Shown here one piece after another: positions 42,164 to 50,524 of a DNA stretch of 64,000 bases (positions are counted from its first letter, which is position 1; each line of letters opens with the position of its first letter). The notes under the pieces were generated by a model. That model was not told the origin of the DNA. It ran no database searches and saw only the letters and a program-made list of their open reading frames with translations. A program made the position numbers and the translations under genes. Source of the DNA: Actinomycetales bacterium (GTDB lineage: Bacteria > Actinomycetota > Actinomycetes > Actinomycetales > Dermatophilaceae); assembly GCA_016715285.1 (NCBI GenBank), contig JADKAO010000008.1, positions 1-64,000 on the forward strand. Direction: 5' to 3'.

Positions 42164-44818
42164 TCACTCGCGAGGTGCGAACGCCTCAGCGGACCAGGGG
42201 GCGCCAAAGCACGTCAGCGCCCGCGCGGACAGCGGTAGGTCCGCGGTCGCCATGGCGAGGGCTGTGGCGCTGTCGAGTCCCTGAGACAGCAGCGAGTGGT
42301 ATGCCGTCATTCCCGCCATCGCGACCTCGTCCGGGATGCGACTGGCGCTCGCGACGACGCATCGCACGCCCAGGCTGAGCAATACCGCTGCTAACCCCAG
42401 CGACTCATCACCAGGGCGGATCGTCGCGCGTCCCACGTCACAGGCCGACAGCACTACGTGGCTGGTGCGGAGGTCCTGCGTCGGGAGTTCGTGGGCGAAG
42501 ACCGCGCCATCGCCGAGCTGCAGGGTTGAGAAGAGGGGGCTCTGATGGTGATGGCTACCGTGCGCAGCCACATGGACGATATCGGCCTCGGTGAGCGCCG
42601 CTGCCAGCGCGGCCCGATTGCTCTCTAGCGCGCCGGTCGCGTCACCTCCCCACAACTCACCGACCTTGTGAGCCTCGGCATCGGCGTGGGCGAGATCGGG
42701 ACCGGCCAGAGCGCGCACGACCGGGGAGGGGACGGGCACGGCATACCGCTGCGCTGCCACCCACGCCGTGGCCGAGCGCGCGACCGTGGTTGGCAGGCCG
42801 CGGCGACTCGGGAGCATCCCCCAGGGCAGTCCGCTGAGAAGGCGGTTCGGGACAAAAACTACTCGCTCACGCATCAGGTGCGTGGCTCCCCTGCCAGCCA
42901 TCCGCCCAGCCTCTCGCTCAGCTGCCGCGATAGCTGGCCCACCGACGAGAGCATCAAGCCGAATCAGGCTGTCTCGCAAGGATCCTTCGATGACGTTGCG
43001 GATCGGGCCTAAGGTCGGCAGCGCCGCTGCATCGATGTCAGCGCGGGCGCGTTGCAGCGCATCGCGCACCTGGTCCCGAGGCGCGAGGGCGACAACCATG
43101 CCCTGGGGACGGCCCTCGGGTCGCAGCACGACAGCGTGCAACCGATCGTCATGGACGAAGTAGCTCACGAGCGTCGTATCGGTGTCACGGCATACCCGCA
43201 ACGCCTCGGAGTAGGCGACGGGCAGCAGCGGGGTCGCGCGCGCGGGGGAGTCGCGCCCAGGGGAGACCACACCCCAATCGAGGGCACGGACCTGGCGTTC
43301 GAGGTCGGCGGCGCGGAGGGTGAGGGATCCGTGTGTCGTTCCGACGGCGCCGCGCAAGTCCTCGTGGACGCGACGCAGCTGGGTCAGGAGGTCTGCGGCG
43401 TCGCGGTTGTGCGGAGGGCGCACGACCGGGACGCGCTCGGAGACCCCGCGCCACCGTTCCGTGCGGGTGAAGGCTGCGGACGCGCGGCTCGTGCCCATCC
43501 CGATCGCGACATCGAGCGTCGACAACCGCACGCTGTGGACCGCGAGGGCCGTCCGAAGATCGAGACTCGACGTCCGCTGTGCGACTCCGGCGAGGTCGCT
43601 CGCTGCTGCGGCCAGGTGCCGCCTGGTGCGTTCGGGCTGGTCGCTGCGGGCTAGGAGGGCTCCTACATAACGCACGTGGAGTCGGGTCGCGAGCGAAGGT
43701 GAGCGAGCCAGCGGACGAGCCTGCAGGTATGCCGTGTGTGCCAACTCCCGCTCTCGTCGGGTGGGGCGGGCGAGATGGGCGAGTGCATCTGCAGCCACCA
43801 GGTTGGCCCGCTGGGCGATATGGGCTTCACCGTGGGACGCGGCCAGTTCGGCCAGCCGTAGGGCGCGCGGGACGGTCTGGGGAGGAGGCTGCACGGCATA
43901 GGTGCTGGCTTCGAGCGCGACGAGTTCCGCGCGTCGGCTCCAGGGCGCGGCATTGCGGGCGCGGAACCGAAGCCGGGCTGCGCTCGCGTGGGTTGCGGCA
44001 GCCAGCGGGTCCCCGAGGAGGAGCGCGGTGCGGGCTTGGTCGAGTTCGATTTCGGCGAGATCCTGACCGATTCCATCTGCACTCGCGAGGTCATGGGCGG
44101 TCCGTAATGCCTCCGCTGCGTCGTCGAGCAAACCGGCCTCGAGGAGAACTCGCGCTCGATCGAGGTGCGAGACGCTGCGGTTGACCTCGACGGCCATCGC
44201 GTCCGCGGCCCGCATCGAGGCGAGCGCGGCGGGGAGGTCTCCGCGGAGGAAGTCGACATAGCCAGCGTTGTGGCGGGCCATAAAGGCGACTGCATGAGCG
44301 CCAGCGCGCTCGGCAAGTTCAGCCGCGATGGCGAGGTCACCCGACGCTTCGTCGAGGACCATGAGCTGGCTGGCGAGAACCCCTCGGTTGGCATAGACCC
44401 GGGCCTGATCCGTGGGTGGCAAGTCAGCGAGGCCGATCGAGGCCTCGCGCATCAAGGAATGGGCAGTGCGGAGATCGCCGGAGCGGGCCTGCATCGTGGC
44501 GCTCTGGAGGTAGCACCGGCTCTGCAGGTCGCGCCGATCTAGCGCGCGCGAGAGTGTAAAGGCCTCGTTGAGGGAGGGCTGGGCAGCGTCAATTCCGTTG
44601 CGCTCGAAGGCCACCCACGCTTGCGCCAAGATGACTCTGACGCGGACTTCCTGCACCCGAGGGTCACCGAGAGGCAGAGGTTGCGTGTCGAGAATGTCGG
44701 CCGCAGAGTCCAACAGTGCGCCCGCGGAGTCCGGCTGGTAGTGCTCGAGCGCATCGAGGGCTTGGGCATGCAGGCGCTGAGCCGTTTCCAGCGGCTCCTG
44801 GCCAGCATCACCGCTCAC
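42164..44818 (-). CDS. TPR-CHAT domain protein (caspase-like peptidase)
   Basis: 884 residues, GTG start. Residues 1-420 or so are helical TPR-type repeats (ALDALEHYQPDSAGALLDSA; RSVSHLDRARVLLEAGLL). The C-terminal 300 residues are a CHAT domain: IVHVAAHGSHHHQSPLFS holds the catalytic His and HVVLSACDVGRATIRPGDE the catalytic Cys; it ends ALTCFGAPW. CHAT proteins are caspase-relative proteases. The gene abuts the stop of the upstream 182-residue gene (TGA directly followed by GTG) and is last in a four-gene operon with a subtilase and an ECF sigma gene. Confidence 0.9.
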   Translation of the reverse strand: MSGDAGQEPLETAQRLHAQALDALEHYQPDSAGALLDSAADILDTQPLPLGDPRVQEVRVRVILAQAWVAFERNGIDAAQPSLNEAFTLSRALDRRDLQSRCYLQSATMQARSGDLRTAHSLMREASIGLADLPPTDQARVYANRGVLASQLMVLDEASGDLAIAAELAERAGAHAVAFMARHNAGYVDFLRGDLPAALASMRAADAMAVEVNRSVSHLDRARVLLEAGLLDDAAEALRTAHDLASADGIGQDLAEIELDQARTALLLGDPLAAATHASAARLRFRARNAAPWSRRAELVALEASTYAVQPPPQTVPRALRLAELAASHGEAHIAQRANLVAADALAHLARPTRRERELAHTAYLQARPLARSPSLATRLHVRYVGALLARSDQPERTRRHLAAAASDLAGVAQRTSSLDLRTALAVHSVRLSTLDVAIGMGTSRASAAFTRTERWRGVSERVPVVRPPHNRDAADLLTQLRRVHEDLRGAVGTTHGSLTLRAADLERQVRALDWGVVSPGRDSPARATPLLPVAYSEALRVCRDTDTTLVSYFVHDDRLHAVVLRPEGRPQGMVVALAPRDQVRDALQRARADIDAAALPTLGPIRNVIEGSLRDSLIRLDALVGGPAIAAAEREAGRMAGRGATHLMRERVVFVPNRLLSGLPWGMLPSRRGLPTTVARSATAWVAAQRYAVPVPSPVVRALAGPDLAHADAEAHKVGELWGGDATGALESNRAALAAALTEADIVHVAAHGSHHHQSPLFSTLQLGDGAVFAHELPTQDLRTSHVVLSACDVGRATIRPGDESLGLAAVLLSLGVRCVVASASRIPDEVAMAGMTAYHSLLSQGLDSATALAMATADLPLSARALTCFGAPWSAEAFAPRE

Positions 44819-45367
44819 TCAGATCTCCAGCGACGGCGTGATGACCGGTCGTCCGTCCCCTCCCGGAGCGCGGAGGACAAAACGCGCCGAGCCGCGAGGA
44901 ACGCCGTCGATGATGAAACGACCGTGGTCATCGGACAGGGCGGTGAAAGTACGGCCACCGACAAAGAGCTCGACTGTCGCGCCCCCGGCAGTCACCCAGC
45001 CGTCGATCCGCACCATCGGCCCCGAGTGTGACGTGGCCGCACCGGAACTGCGATCCGGGGTAAGCGTGACCATGAGGCTCAAAGAACTGCTCGTGAAGGT
45101 CACCGACTCCGTCGGGGTGTATGCCGTGTCGTCGCCGCGGACACCCGCGAGGGGCATCCGTTCGAGGTCGGCGATCTCGGCGTGGAGGGCCGCGAGGGTG
45201 ATCTCGAACTTGATGCGGTCGGTCAGCCCTGCGGGGACCGGGTCGAGGCGGGCGATGGTCTCACGGGCGGCGGCGAGGATGCGCCGGTCGATGTCGTCGA
45301 GGGGCTCAAGGGCCTCGAGGGCTGTCGTCGCAGTCGTGTCGTCGTCGGTGGTCACGAGTGGCTCCAT
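44819..45367 (-). CDS. Small protein with C-terminal regulatory-like beta domain
   Basis: 182 residues from ATG 45367. The N-terminal half is helical (DDIDRRILAAARETIARLDPV). The C-terminal half, VRIDGWVTAGGATVELFVGG and FTALSDDHGRFIIDGVPRG, resembles a carboxypeptidase-regulatory-like (transthyretin-type) beta sandwich. It overlaps the sigma gene end and directly precedes the CHAT gene. No enzyme motif is visible; it may connect sigma factor and CHAT protein, as an anti-sigma or adaptor. Confidence 0.65.
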   Translation of the reverse strand: MEPLVTTDDDTTATTALEALEPLDDIDRRILAAARETIARLDPVPAGLTDRIKFEITLAALHAEIADLERMPLAGVRGDDTAYTPTESVTFTSSSLSLMVTLTPDRSSGAATSHSGPMVRIDGWVTAGGATVELFVGGRTFTALSDDHGRFIIDGVPRGSARFVLRAPGGDGRPVITPSLEI

Positions 45368-46017
45368 CCAGGATCGGCGAGCAGCGCAGCCCGCAACTTG
45401 GCCAAACACCGGCCACGTGTGGGACCGATCGAGCCGACCGGCATACCCAATGCTTGTGAGACTGTGCCGTAATCGGGGCGGTCGACGAAGGCGACGACGC
45501 GTAGAAGTGCCTGACACCGCTCTGGGAGCGTCGCAACGTGCCGCCACAAGGTGCGTTGGCCTTCGTGGAGTACGGCGAGCAAGCTGGGGTCGAGCGGATG
45601 CGAGTGGCGCCGCTCGGGGTCGGGTTCGGGGATCGCGTCGGTGGGCTCGGCGCGGCCGGCGCCTCGGCTGACCCGCCAGGCCTCGCGTCGCACCGTGGTG
45701 ATGAGCCACCCGAGCACCGCTTGGGCGTCTTTGATGCTGTCGGCGTGCTCGATGAGGCGGATCCAGGCGGTCTGGATGACGTCTTCGGCGGTCCCGGAGT
45801 CGAGGTGTTGGGCTCGGGCGGTGTGCCACAGCACAGGGGTGACGAGGTCGACAAGGTCGCTCATCTGATCGCGGTCGCCGCAGGTGTATGCCGTGAACGC
45901 GGCTGCCGCGCGCGAGGCGAGGGATGCGACGGGTTGATGTGAGCCCTCGGCGGAGCTGCGCGCGGAGCTGTGGGTCGCGTCCTGGGCGGAGCTGTCGGCG
46001 TAGCCGTCCCTGGTCAT
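45352..46017 (-). CDS. ECF-type RNA polymerase sigma factor
   Basis: 221 residues from the ATG at 46017 (overlapping the subtilase stop, ATGA). Region 2: SGTAEDVIQTAWIRLIEHAD and AVLGWLITTVRREAWR. Region 4: LPERCQALLRVVAFVDRP and GMPVGSIGPTRGRCLAKLR. N-terminal 50 residues are low complexity. Size and structure are of a sigma-70 extracytoplasmic-function factor. No separate anti-sigma with a zinc motif is seen, so the neighbour at 44819 or proteolysis by the operon peptidases may control it. Confidence 0.87.
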   Translation of the reverse strand: MTRDGYADSSAQDATHSSARSSAEGSHQPVASLASRAAAAFTAYTCGDRDQMSDLVDLVTPVLWHTARAQHLDSGTAEDVIQTAWIRLIEHADSIKDAQAVLGWLITTVRREAWRVSRGAGRAEPTDAIPEPDPERRHSHPLDPSLLAVLHEGQRTLWRHVATLPERCQALLRVVAFVDRPDYGTVSQALGMPVGSIGPTRGRCLAKLRAALLADPGWSHS

Positions 46018-47675
46018 ATCAGGCCGGTCCATTCGGGGATTTCCGCGAGCATGGCGGCTCGGCCTCTTGCGACCGCAGCGGTGATGGTGAGGTCGGGCAG
46101 GGTTGGGTCGGCGGCCAGTTGGGCGGCGATCTGGCCCGCGAGCACAGGCGCGGCGAACGACGTCCCGCTCCATGTGCAGAACCCGCTCTGGAAGTCATCG
46201 GGATCCTGCGTTGATCGCGCTCGACCGGCGAAGTCGACATGGGCACTTGCCTGAGCGGATGCGGTGGCGTCGGTGGGGAAACAGCTCACGAGCGAGCTGC
46301 CAGGTCGGTGGGTCGTCACCCACGTGCCGGCGTTGGAGTAGTAGGCGACCGTCGACCCGTCGGGGTTGAGCGCGCCGACGCTTGCGAGCGGGACCTGGTC
46401 GGGTGCGAACCCAGTGGCTTGCGACGCGAAGCCCGCGGGGTACATCGGGGCGAGGGTGGTGGCGTTGCCGGCCGCGGCAACGACTGCGACACCGTGCCGG
46501 CCGAAGTCAGCCAGCAACTGACCGAATGGTCCATCCATCAGCGCATCGCTCGGAGACTCGTGGTAGTAACCAAGCGAGAGCGAGAGCACGTCGAGGATGC
46601 CGCTCGGGTCTTGCCTGGACATGGCGTCGACGTGCCGGGCAAGGAGCAGGGTGAGCGTGTTGATGAGGCACGTCTCGGGGACGACACCGTCGTCACGCAT
46701 GACCGGGATCGCGAGGATGTCGGCCTCGGGGCAGAGCTGCCGGATCAAGCCGGCGATGAAGGTGCCGTGGCCGGTGTCGGGCTGAATGACCGGGTCCAGC
46801 GGGTTGGTGGTCGGCGGCGGGTAGCCGCTGCCAGCGGGGCCGTCGATCCCGAGGAGTTTGCCGTCGAAGTAGACCTCCGCGGTGGCGTTGCCGCCGGGCG
46901 GGAACCACGGGTGGGTGCCGAGCCCGGTGTCGGGGATCGCGACGACAGGGCGGCGCTGGAGATCGCGAGCGCGCAACGCCGGGTCGGGCAGGACGAGGCT
47001 GACGGGGGCGCGACCACCGGTGCCCGGCTGCGCGTATTCGGCTGCGGGAGTAGGCACCCAGTAGGGGGTGGGGACCCAGTAGGGAGTCGGCACCCAATAG
47101 GGCACGCCCTTGGTTTGGGCGGTCGTCATGAGGTGGTCGAGAGCGAGGTCGCTCGCCGCCGTCTGGGTGCGGTCTTGGAGAGCACGCAGGATCGGCCACG
47201 AGTCGACGGGGTAAGCGGCTTTGTCGGCGTCGGGCACGATCTGCACGCCGTCAACCCAGTGCTTGGCGATGATGTCTGCGGCCGGACCGCTCGTGACCAG
47301 GTCAGTCTCTGGGCGTGGATATGTCGAGACCCGGTGGAGGGTGACCCCGAGGTCTTTGGCGACCGCGTCTAGGGTGCTGAAGGCGTCGGCCGTCCCCTCC
47401 GGCGCCGACGCTCTCAGCACCAGCCGCTCGCCGACATAGACGGTGGCCGAGGGCGACGTGCCATCTGCCAGGCGAACCGAGGTGAGCGGATCCATGACGC
47501 GAGCGCCGTAATTGATCGCCGCTTCTCGAGTCATCGTGACCGGAGGCACCGTGGCGTATTCGGCTTCCTTCGCCTTCGCGATCTGGTCGCGCGTGGGCTG
47601 GCGTTCGTCGGGCCCGGGGGCCTGTGGGGGTAGCTGCGGCGCGAGGGGCTCGGTGATGTCGTCACGGAATGGCAT
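46014..47675 (-). CDS. S8 family (subtilisin-like) serine peptidase
   Basis: 553 residues from the ATG at 47675. Catalytic triad: Asp in VVAIPDTGLGTHPWF, His in PDTGHGTFIAGLI, Ser in WSGTSFAAPVLAGQ; oxyanion Asn in VVAAAGNATTL. There is no signal peptide, so it probably acts in the cytosol. Residues 190-225 include PYWVPT repeated three times (18-bp units near 47055-47105). It starts a coupled operon: peptidase, sigma factor, adaptor, CHAT. The N-terminal 200 residues may be a prodomain or sensor. Confidence 0.9.
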   Translation of the reverse strand: MPFRDDITEPLAPQLPPQAPGPDERQPTRDQIAKAKEAEYATVPPVTMTREAAINYGARVMDPLTSVRLADGTSPSATVYVGERLVLRASAPEGTADAFSTLDAVAKDLGVTLHRVSTYPRPETDLVTSGPAADIIAKHWVDGVQIVPDADKAAYPVDSWPILRALQDRTQTAASDLALDHLMTTAQTKGVPYWVPTPYWVPTPYWVPTPAAEYAQPGTGGRAPVSLVLPDPALRARDLQRRPVVAIPDTGLGTHPWFPPGGNATAEVYFDGKLLGIDGPAGSGYPPPTTNPLDPVIQPDTGHGTFIAGLIRQLCPEADILAIPVMRDDGVVPETCLINTLTLLLARHVDAMSRQDPSGILDVLSLSLGYYHESPSDALMDGPFGQLLADFGRHGVAVVAAAGNATTLAPMYPAGFASQATGFAPDQVPLASVGALNPDGSTVAYYSNAGTWVTTHRPGSSLVSCFPTDATASAQASAHVDFAGRARSTQDPDDFQSGFCTWSGTSFAAPVLAGQIAAQLAADPTLPDLTITAAVARGRAAMLAEIPEWTGLI

Positions 47676-47895
47676 GGTGGTCCTCACGGGGGAGATGCGT
47701 GGACATCTCAGAGGGTAGGGGTGTAGGTACTCGTCTGTCAGGAGTTCTTGAGGAGCTCCCTGATACATCGCAGGCAGGGCGTTTAGGGTGGGCGCGGTCG
47801 GACCGCGCGCTCAACTACGATGGCTGGTTGGACGAGGTATGCCGTCCGCGCACCTCCGGAGGCGGTATGGCATACCAGCTTGCCTAGCTTGTCCT

Positions 47896-47985
47896 GGAGG
47901 GCTCGCATAGTGGCCTAGTGCGACGGTCTTGAAAACCGTTATGTCGGCAACGGCATCGTGGGTTCGAATCCCACGCCCTCCGCCA
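47896..47985 (+). tRNA. tRNA-Ser (TGA) with encoded CCA
   Basis: Acceptor GGAGGGC pairs with GCCCTCC (47975-47981); anticodon loop in cggtcttgaaaaccg gives TGA; long variable arm tgtcggcaacggca as in class II tRNAs; T arm GTGGGTTCGAATCCCAC. Discriminator G, and CCA is encoded at 47983-47985. It borders the low-GC stretch that follows. Confidence 0.95.
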
Positions 47986-48084
47986 ACGTCCTGAGTCGCG
48001 ACGTCGGCGACAAGGTGCTCATCTACGCCACTAGATCATGTCCCGAACTCAGGACAACCTTCAGACAGATGCTGTCTCCCGAAA

Positions 48085-48438
48085 CTACCGGCCTTGCTTC
48101 CGACCATTTTCGCGATCCGCTTCTAGGATGGCGAGCTTGCGTATGATCTTTGCCGTCTCGTACTTGTATTCCCGGTCCTTCATGTAGTTATTGAAGAGCT
48201 GGAAGAGAACGACTAGGGCAAGTCCGTACAAGAGAAGGTCTGCGCCTCTGCCAATGCCAAGGAAGGATGCCACTTGACTTAGAATATTGGGGAAGATAAT
48301 CGTTAGCACTGAGATCAGCAGAAAACACAGGAGGGCAATTTTCTTGAGTGCTTTCGCCACAGTCTTCTGTCTGTGTTTCAAGAAGTAGACGGCAATAGTG
48401 GCGACGCCGGCCAGCAGTACTATTTGCCCCAGTATCAT
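48085..48438 (-). CDS. DUF2304 small membrane protein
   Basis: 117 residues. Three hydrophobic segments (ILGQIVLLAGVATIAVYFL; IALLCFLLISVLTIIFPNIL; ADLLLYGLALVVLFQLF) then a charged tail. DUF2304 proteins accompany dolichyl-phosphate-mannose-like GT2 enzymes in cell-surface glycan loci. It overlaps the GT2 gene by four bases. Base composition here is clearly lower in GC than the rest of the window. Confidence 0.8.
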   Translation of the reverse strand: MILGQIVLLAGVATIAVYFLKHRQKTVAKALKKIALLCFLLISVLTIIFPNILSQVASFLGIGRGADLLLYGLALVVLFQLFNNYMKDREYKYETAKIIRKLAILEADRENGRKQGR

Positions 48439-49112
48439 GGTCCGACCACCTTGTTGAAGATGACATCAAAGGCAATGTTGATGGCGTTAAGAACTGACTG
48501 ACCCTTGCTGCGGGAGTAGTCCGAATAGATGATTGTTACTGGTATCTCTTCGTACTTCAGATTCAGTTCCTGGATGCGTGTCACGATCTCCGAGGCGTGG
48601 GAGAAGTCCGGCATTCTAAGCTTCATGCTCTCCGCCGCATGCCTGTTCATGACGCGTAGGCCGTTGTGCGTGTCGGTGAGGTGAAGCCCAGAGGTTGTGT
48701 TAGAGAACCGCACTGCGAGCTTCAATATGGCTCGCTTGAGAGCCGGCACATTCGAGGTATCGTCCAAGAATCGTGAGCCCAGCACAATGTCGACGTCGCG
48801 ACTTTTCATGACGTCTATCATGCTGCGAACATCCTCTATCCGGTGCTGACCGTCGGCGTCAAATGTTACAAAATAGTCGTAGTCTTCATCCTGCAGCGCA
48901 TAGTCAATCGCCGTCTGAAGGGCCGCTCCTTGGCCAAGGTTGATACAGTGCCTCACCAGCTGGGCTCGGGTGCCGTTGATGACCGCCGCCGTGTCGTCCT
49001 TGCTCCCGTCGTCAACACAAACAACGTCGAACTCTTCAGGTATGTTGTGGATGACCTCGACGATGGCACTGGACTCATTGTACGCTGGGATGAGAAACAC
49101 CGTATCCGGCAT
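48435..49112 (-). CDS. Family 2 glycosyltransferase (polyprenyl-phosphate sugar transferase type)
   Basis: 225 residues from the ATG at 49112. DPM1/GtrB-like: FLIPAYNESSAIVEVI, DVVCVDDGSKDDTAAVI, VTFDADGQHRIEDV (metal DxD), IVLGSRFLDDTSN, DTHNGLRVMNR. No C-terminal membrane segments; the DUF2304 partner may supply the membrane part. Lower GC than neighbours and no GTATGCCG copies suggest transfer at the tRNA-Ser. No other glycan genes lie beside it, so it may be a remnant. Confidence 0.88.
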   Translation of the reverse strand: MPDTVFLIPAYNESSAIVEVIHNIPEEFDVVCVDDGSKDDTAAVINGTRAQLVRHCINLGQGAALQTAIDYALQDEDYDYFVTFDADGQHRIEDVRSMIDVMKSRDVDIVLGSRFLDDTSNVPALKRAILKLAVRFSNTTSGLHLTDTHNGLRVMNRHAAESMKLRMPDFSHASEIVTRIQELNLKYEEIPVTIIYSDYSRSKGQSVLNAINIAFDVIFNKVVGP

Positions 49113-49484
49113 TATTCCTCTTCTCAATCAATTACTGCTATTGCGCGTTGGTCTGACTGAACGAGCGGGGTCAGCCGTGGAATTGCAGATGAAATAGTGC
49201 GGCGGCCCGCGTGACCAATCAAAGAAGTAGGATGCCGGGATTCCCCGACCCACAGCAGGGATCTGGTTGCTGTTCTCATCGTCACATAGACATACACAGT
49301 CGCTGCCTCTACGGGTCTTCTCCGGTGCACCTGCCCGCGGCTGGGTCGAGCCAGCGGGCTCGGGCGAAGTACTGAACTACCGCAGCATCCCAGACGTGCC
49401 CGGCGCCAGTGTACGTGTCGTCCAGTCCCACGACCGACGCCGCCCGCGGGGTCGGCGCGCCGAGGATCACGGAGACAGGACCAC
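49113..49484. other. Gene-poor stretch between the GT2 gene and the DUF2975 promoter
   Basis: GC rises back to the genome level across this stretch. No ORF with recognisable homology; the minus-strand frame 49309-49480 reads a protein-like segment (VILGAPTPRAASVVGLDDTY) but has no proper start or end. It may be a gene relic left by an insertion event. Confidence 0.4.
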
Positions 49485-49540
49485 TTGACATCGATAATCG
49501 ATATGCATATCGTTTTTCATAGTATCGAAAGTCGATACTA
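49485..49540 (+). promoter_or_regulatory. Promoter with TATCGA-type dyads before the DUF2975/HTH pair
   Basis: TTGACA (49485-49490), 17 bases, then TATCGT (49508-49513) make a good -35/-10 pair. Overlapping it is an inverted repeat atcgataatcgat (49490-49502), with a second dyad tatcgaaagtcgata (49523-49537) downstream. Operators placed on the core promoter suit repression by the HTH protein encoded at 50170. Confidence 0.6.
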
Positions 49541-49555
49541 GTTGGGGGAGTTGTC

Positions 49556-50170
49556 ATGGGACAGCAACGCAGTCAAAGCAAGGACCGGTTGGCCTTCACT
49601 CGCGCGGATCGGATCGGCCTCGGCACGTTGCTGATCCTCGTCAACAGCGTGGCCATCGCCGCCTGGGTGATCGGCCCGGTGCTCGCGTGGGTGCGGCGTG
49701 AGCCGATCTGGACCCCATTCATCAGCGAGGTGAAGGTGCCCGCCCTGGATTCCGCAGGGGTCTCGTACTCAGCCGCCACCTATGACGTCCGGGTGGCCCA
49801 ACCCACTGCCGGCCAGCATCTGGCTCTGGTCGGGTCTGGGGTGCTGTGGGTCGCATTGCTGCTCGTCGGCAGCGTCATCGTGGCCCGTCTGATGAGCAGT
49901 ATCGGGGCGGGCAATGCGTTCGAGCGGGCCAACGTCACGCGGTTACGCTGGCTCGCGGGACTGCTCCTCGTCGGCACTCCGGTGGCCCATGTCGTCGATC
50001 TGTTTGCGCGTGGTGCGCTGATGGGTGGCGCCGACCTCGGTGGTCTCCCGCCGACGGCGAGCATCTCCCTTCCGTGGCTTCCGATCGTGGCCGGCCTCAT
50101 CGTTGCGCTCATCGCGCAGGCTTTCGTGGCCGGAGCCGCGTTGCGCGACGACGTCGAGGGGCTGGTCTGA
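49556..50170 (+). CDS. DUF2975 membrane protein
   Basis: 204 residues with four membrane segments (GTLLILVNSVAIAAWVIGPV; VLWVALLLVGSVIVARL; WLAGLLLVGTPVAHVVDL; WLPIVAGLIVALIAQAF). DUF2975 proteins are regularly paired with a small YozG-type HTH regulator, as here (TGATG overlap with the next gene). Role unknown. Confidence 0.8.
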   Translation: MGQQRSQSKDRLAFTRADRIGLGTLLILVNSVAIAAWVIGPVLAWVRREPIWTPFISEVKVPALDSAGVSYSAATYDVRVAQPTAGQHLALVGSGVLWVALLLVGSVIVARLMSSIGAGNAFERANVTRLRWLAGLLLVGTPVAHVVDLFARGALMGGADLGGLPPTASISLPWLPIVAGLIVALIAQAFVAGAALRDDVEGLV

Positions 50171-50400
50171 TGCCCGTCGAAGAGCCCCACCGCATCGTCT
50201 GCCGCCTCGACGAGCTGTTGGAGGCGCGCGGGATGACCCTGGCCGCTCTGGCGGACGAGGTCGGGGTCACTGTCGTCAATCTCTCCGTGCTCAAGAACAA
50301 TCGCGCGAAGGCAGTCCGATTCAGCACCCTCACCGCGATTTGCGATGTGCTGGAGTGCACGGTCGGCGATCTCCTCGAAGTGCGACCGTTGCGCACGTAG
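50170..50400 (+). CDS. Small Cro/CI-type HTH regulator (YozG-like)
   Basis: 76 residues. HTH_26-type fold: RLDELLEARGMTLAALADEV, then VTVVNLSVLKNNRAKAVRFS and CDVLECTVGDLLEV. Overlaps the DUF2975 stop by one base. Probably binds the dyads at 49490-49537 to control its own operon. Confidence 0.85.
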   Translation: MPVEEPHRIVCRLDELLEARGMTLAALADEVGVTVVNLSVLKNNRAKAVRFSTLTAICDVLECTVGDLLEVRPLRT

Positions 50401-50408
50401 CGCGAATG

Positions 50409-50460
50409 GAAGGGCGCAAATGCAGGCTTCAGAGGCGCTGAACCCTGCATTCGTGCCCTT
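50409..50460. terminator. Hairpin related to the one at 32016-32068
   Basis: Left arm 50409-50430 begins gaagggcg and ends tgcaggcttc, as at 32016, but the four central bases are caaa instead of ggtg. The right arm (about 50441-50460) pairs as AAGGGC/GCCCTT and ATGCAGG/CCTGCAT. It follows the HTH gene by eight bases. Confidence 0.75.
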
Positions 50461-50524
50461 TCGCGTGGTGGCTACCGGCTGACGACTGTCCGACAGAGCC
50501 CCTCTCGGTGACAAGATCGCCGGT

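Noticed and set aside
47896..50400. Integrase-type attachment site at tRNA-Ser(TGA)
   Set aside because: No integrase gene and no direct repeat of the tRNA 3' end found downstream; the island call rests on composition only.
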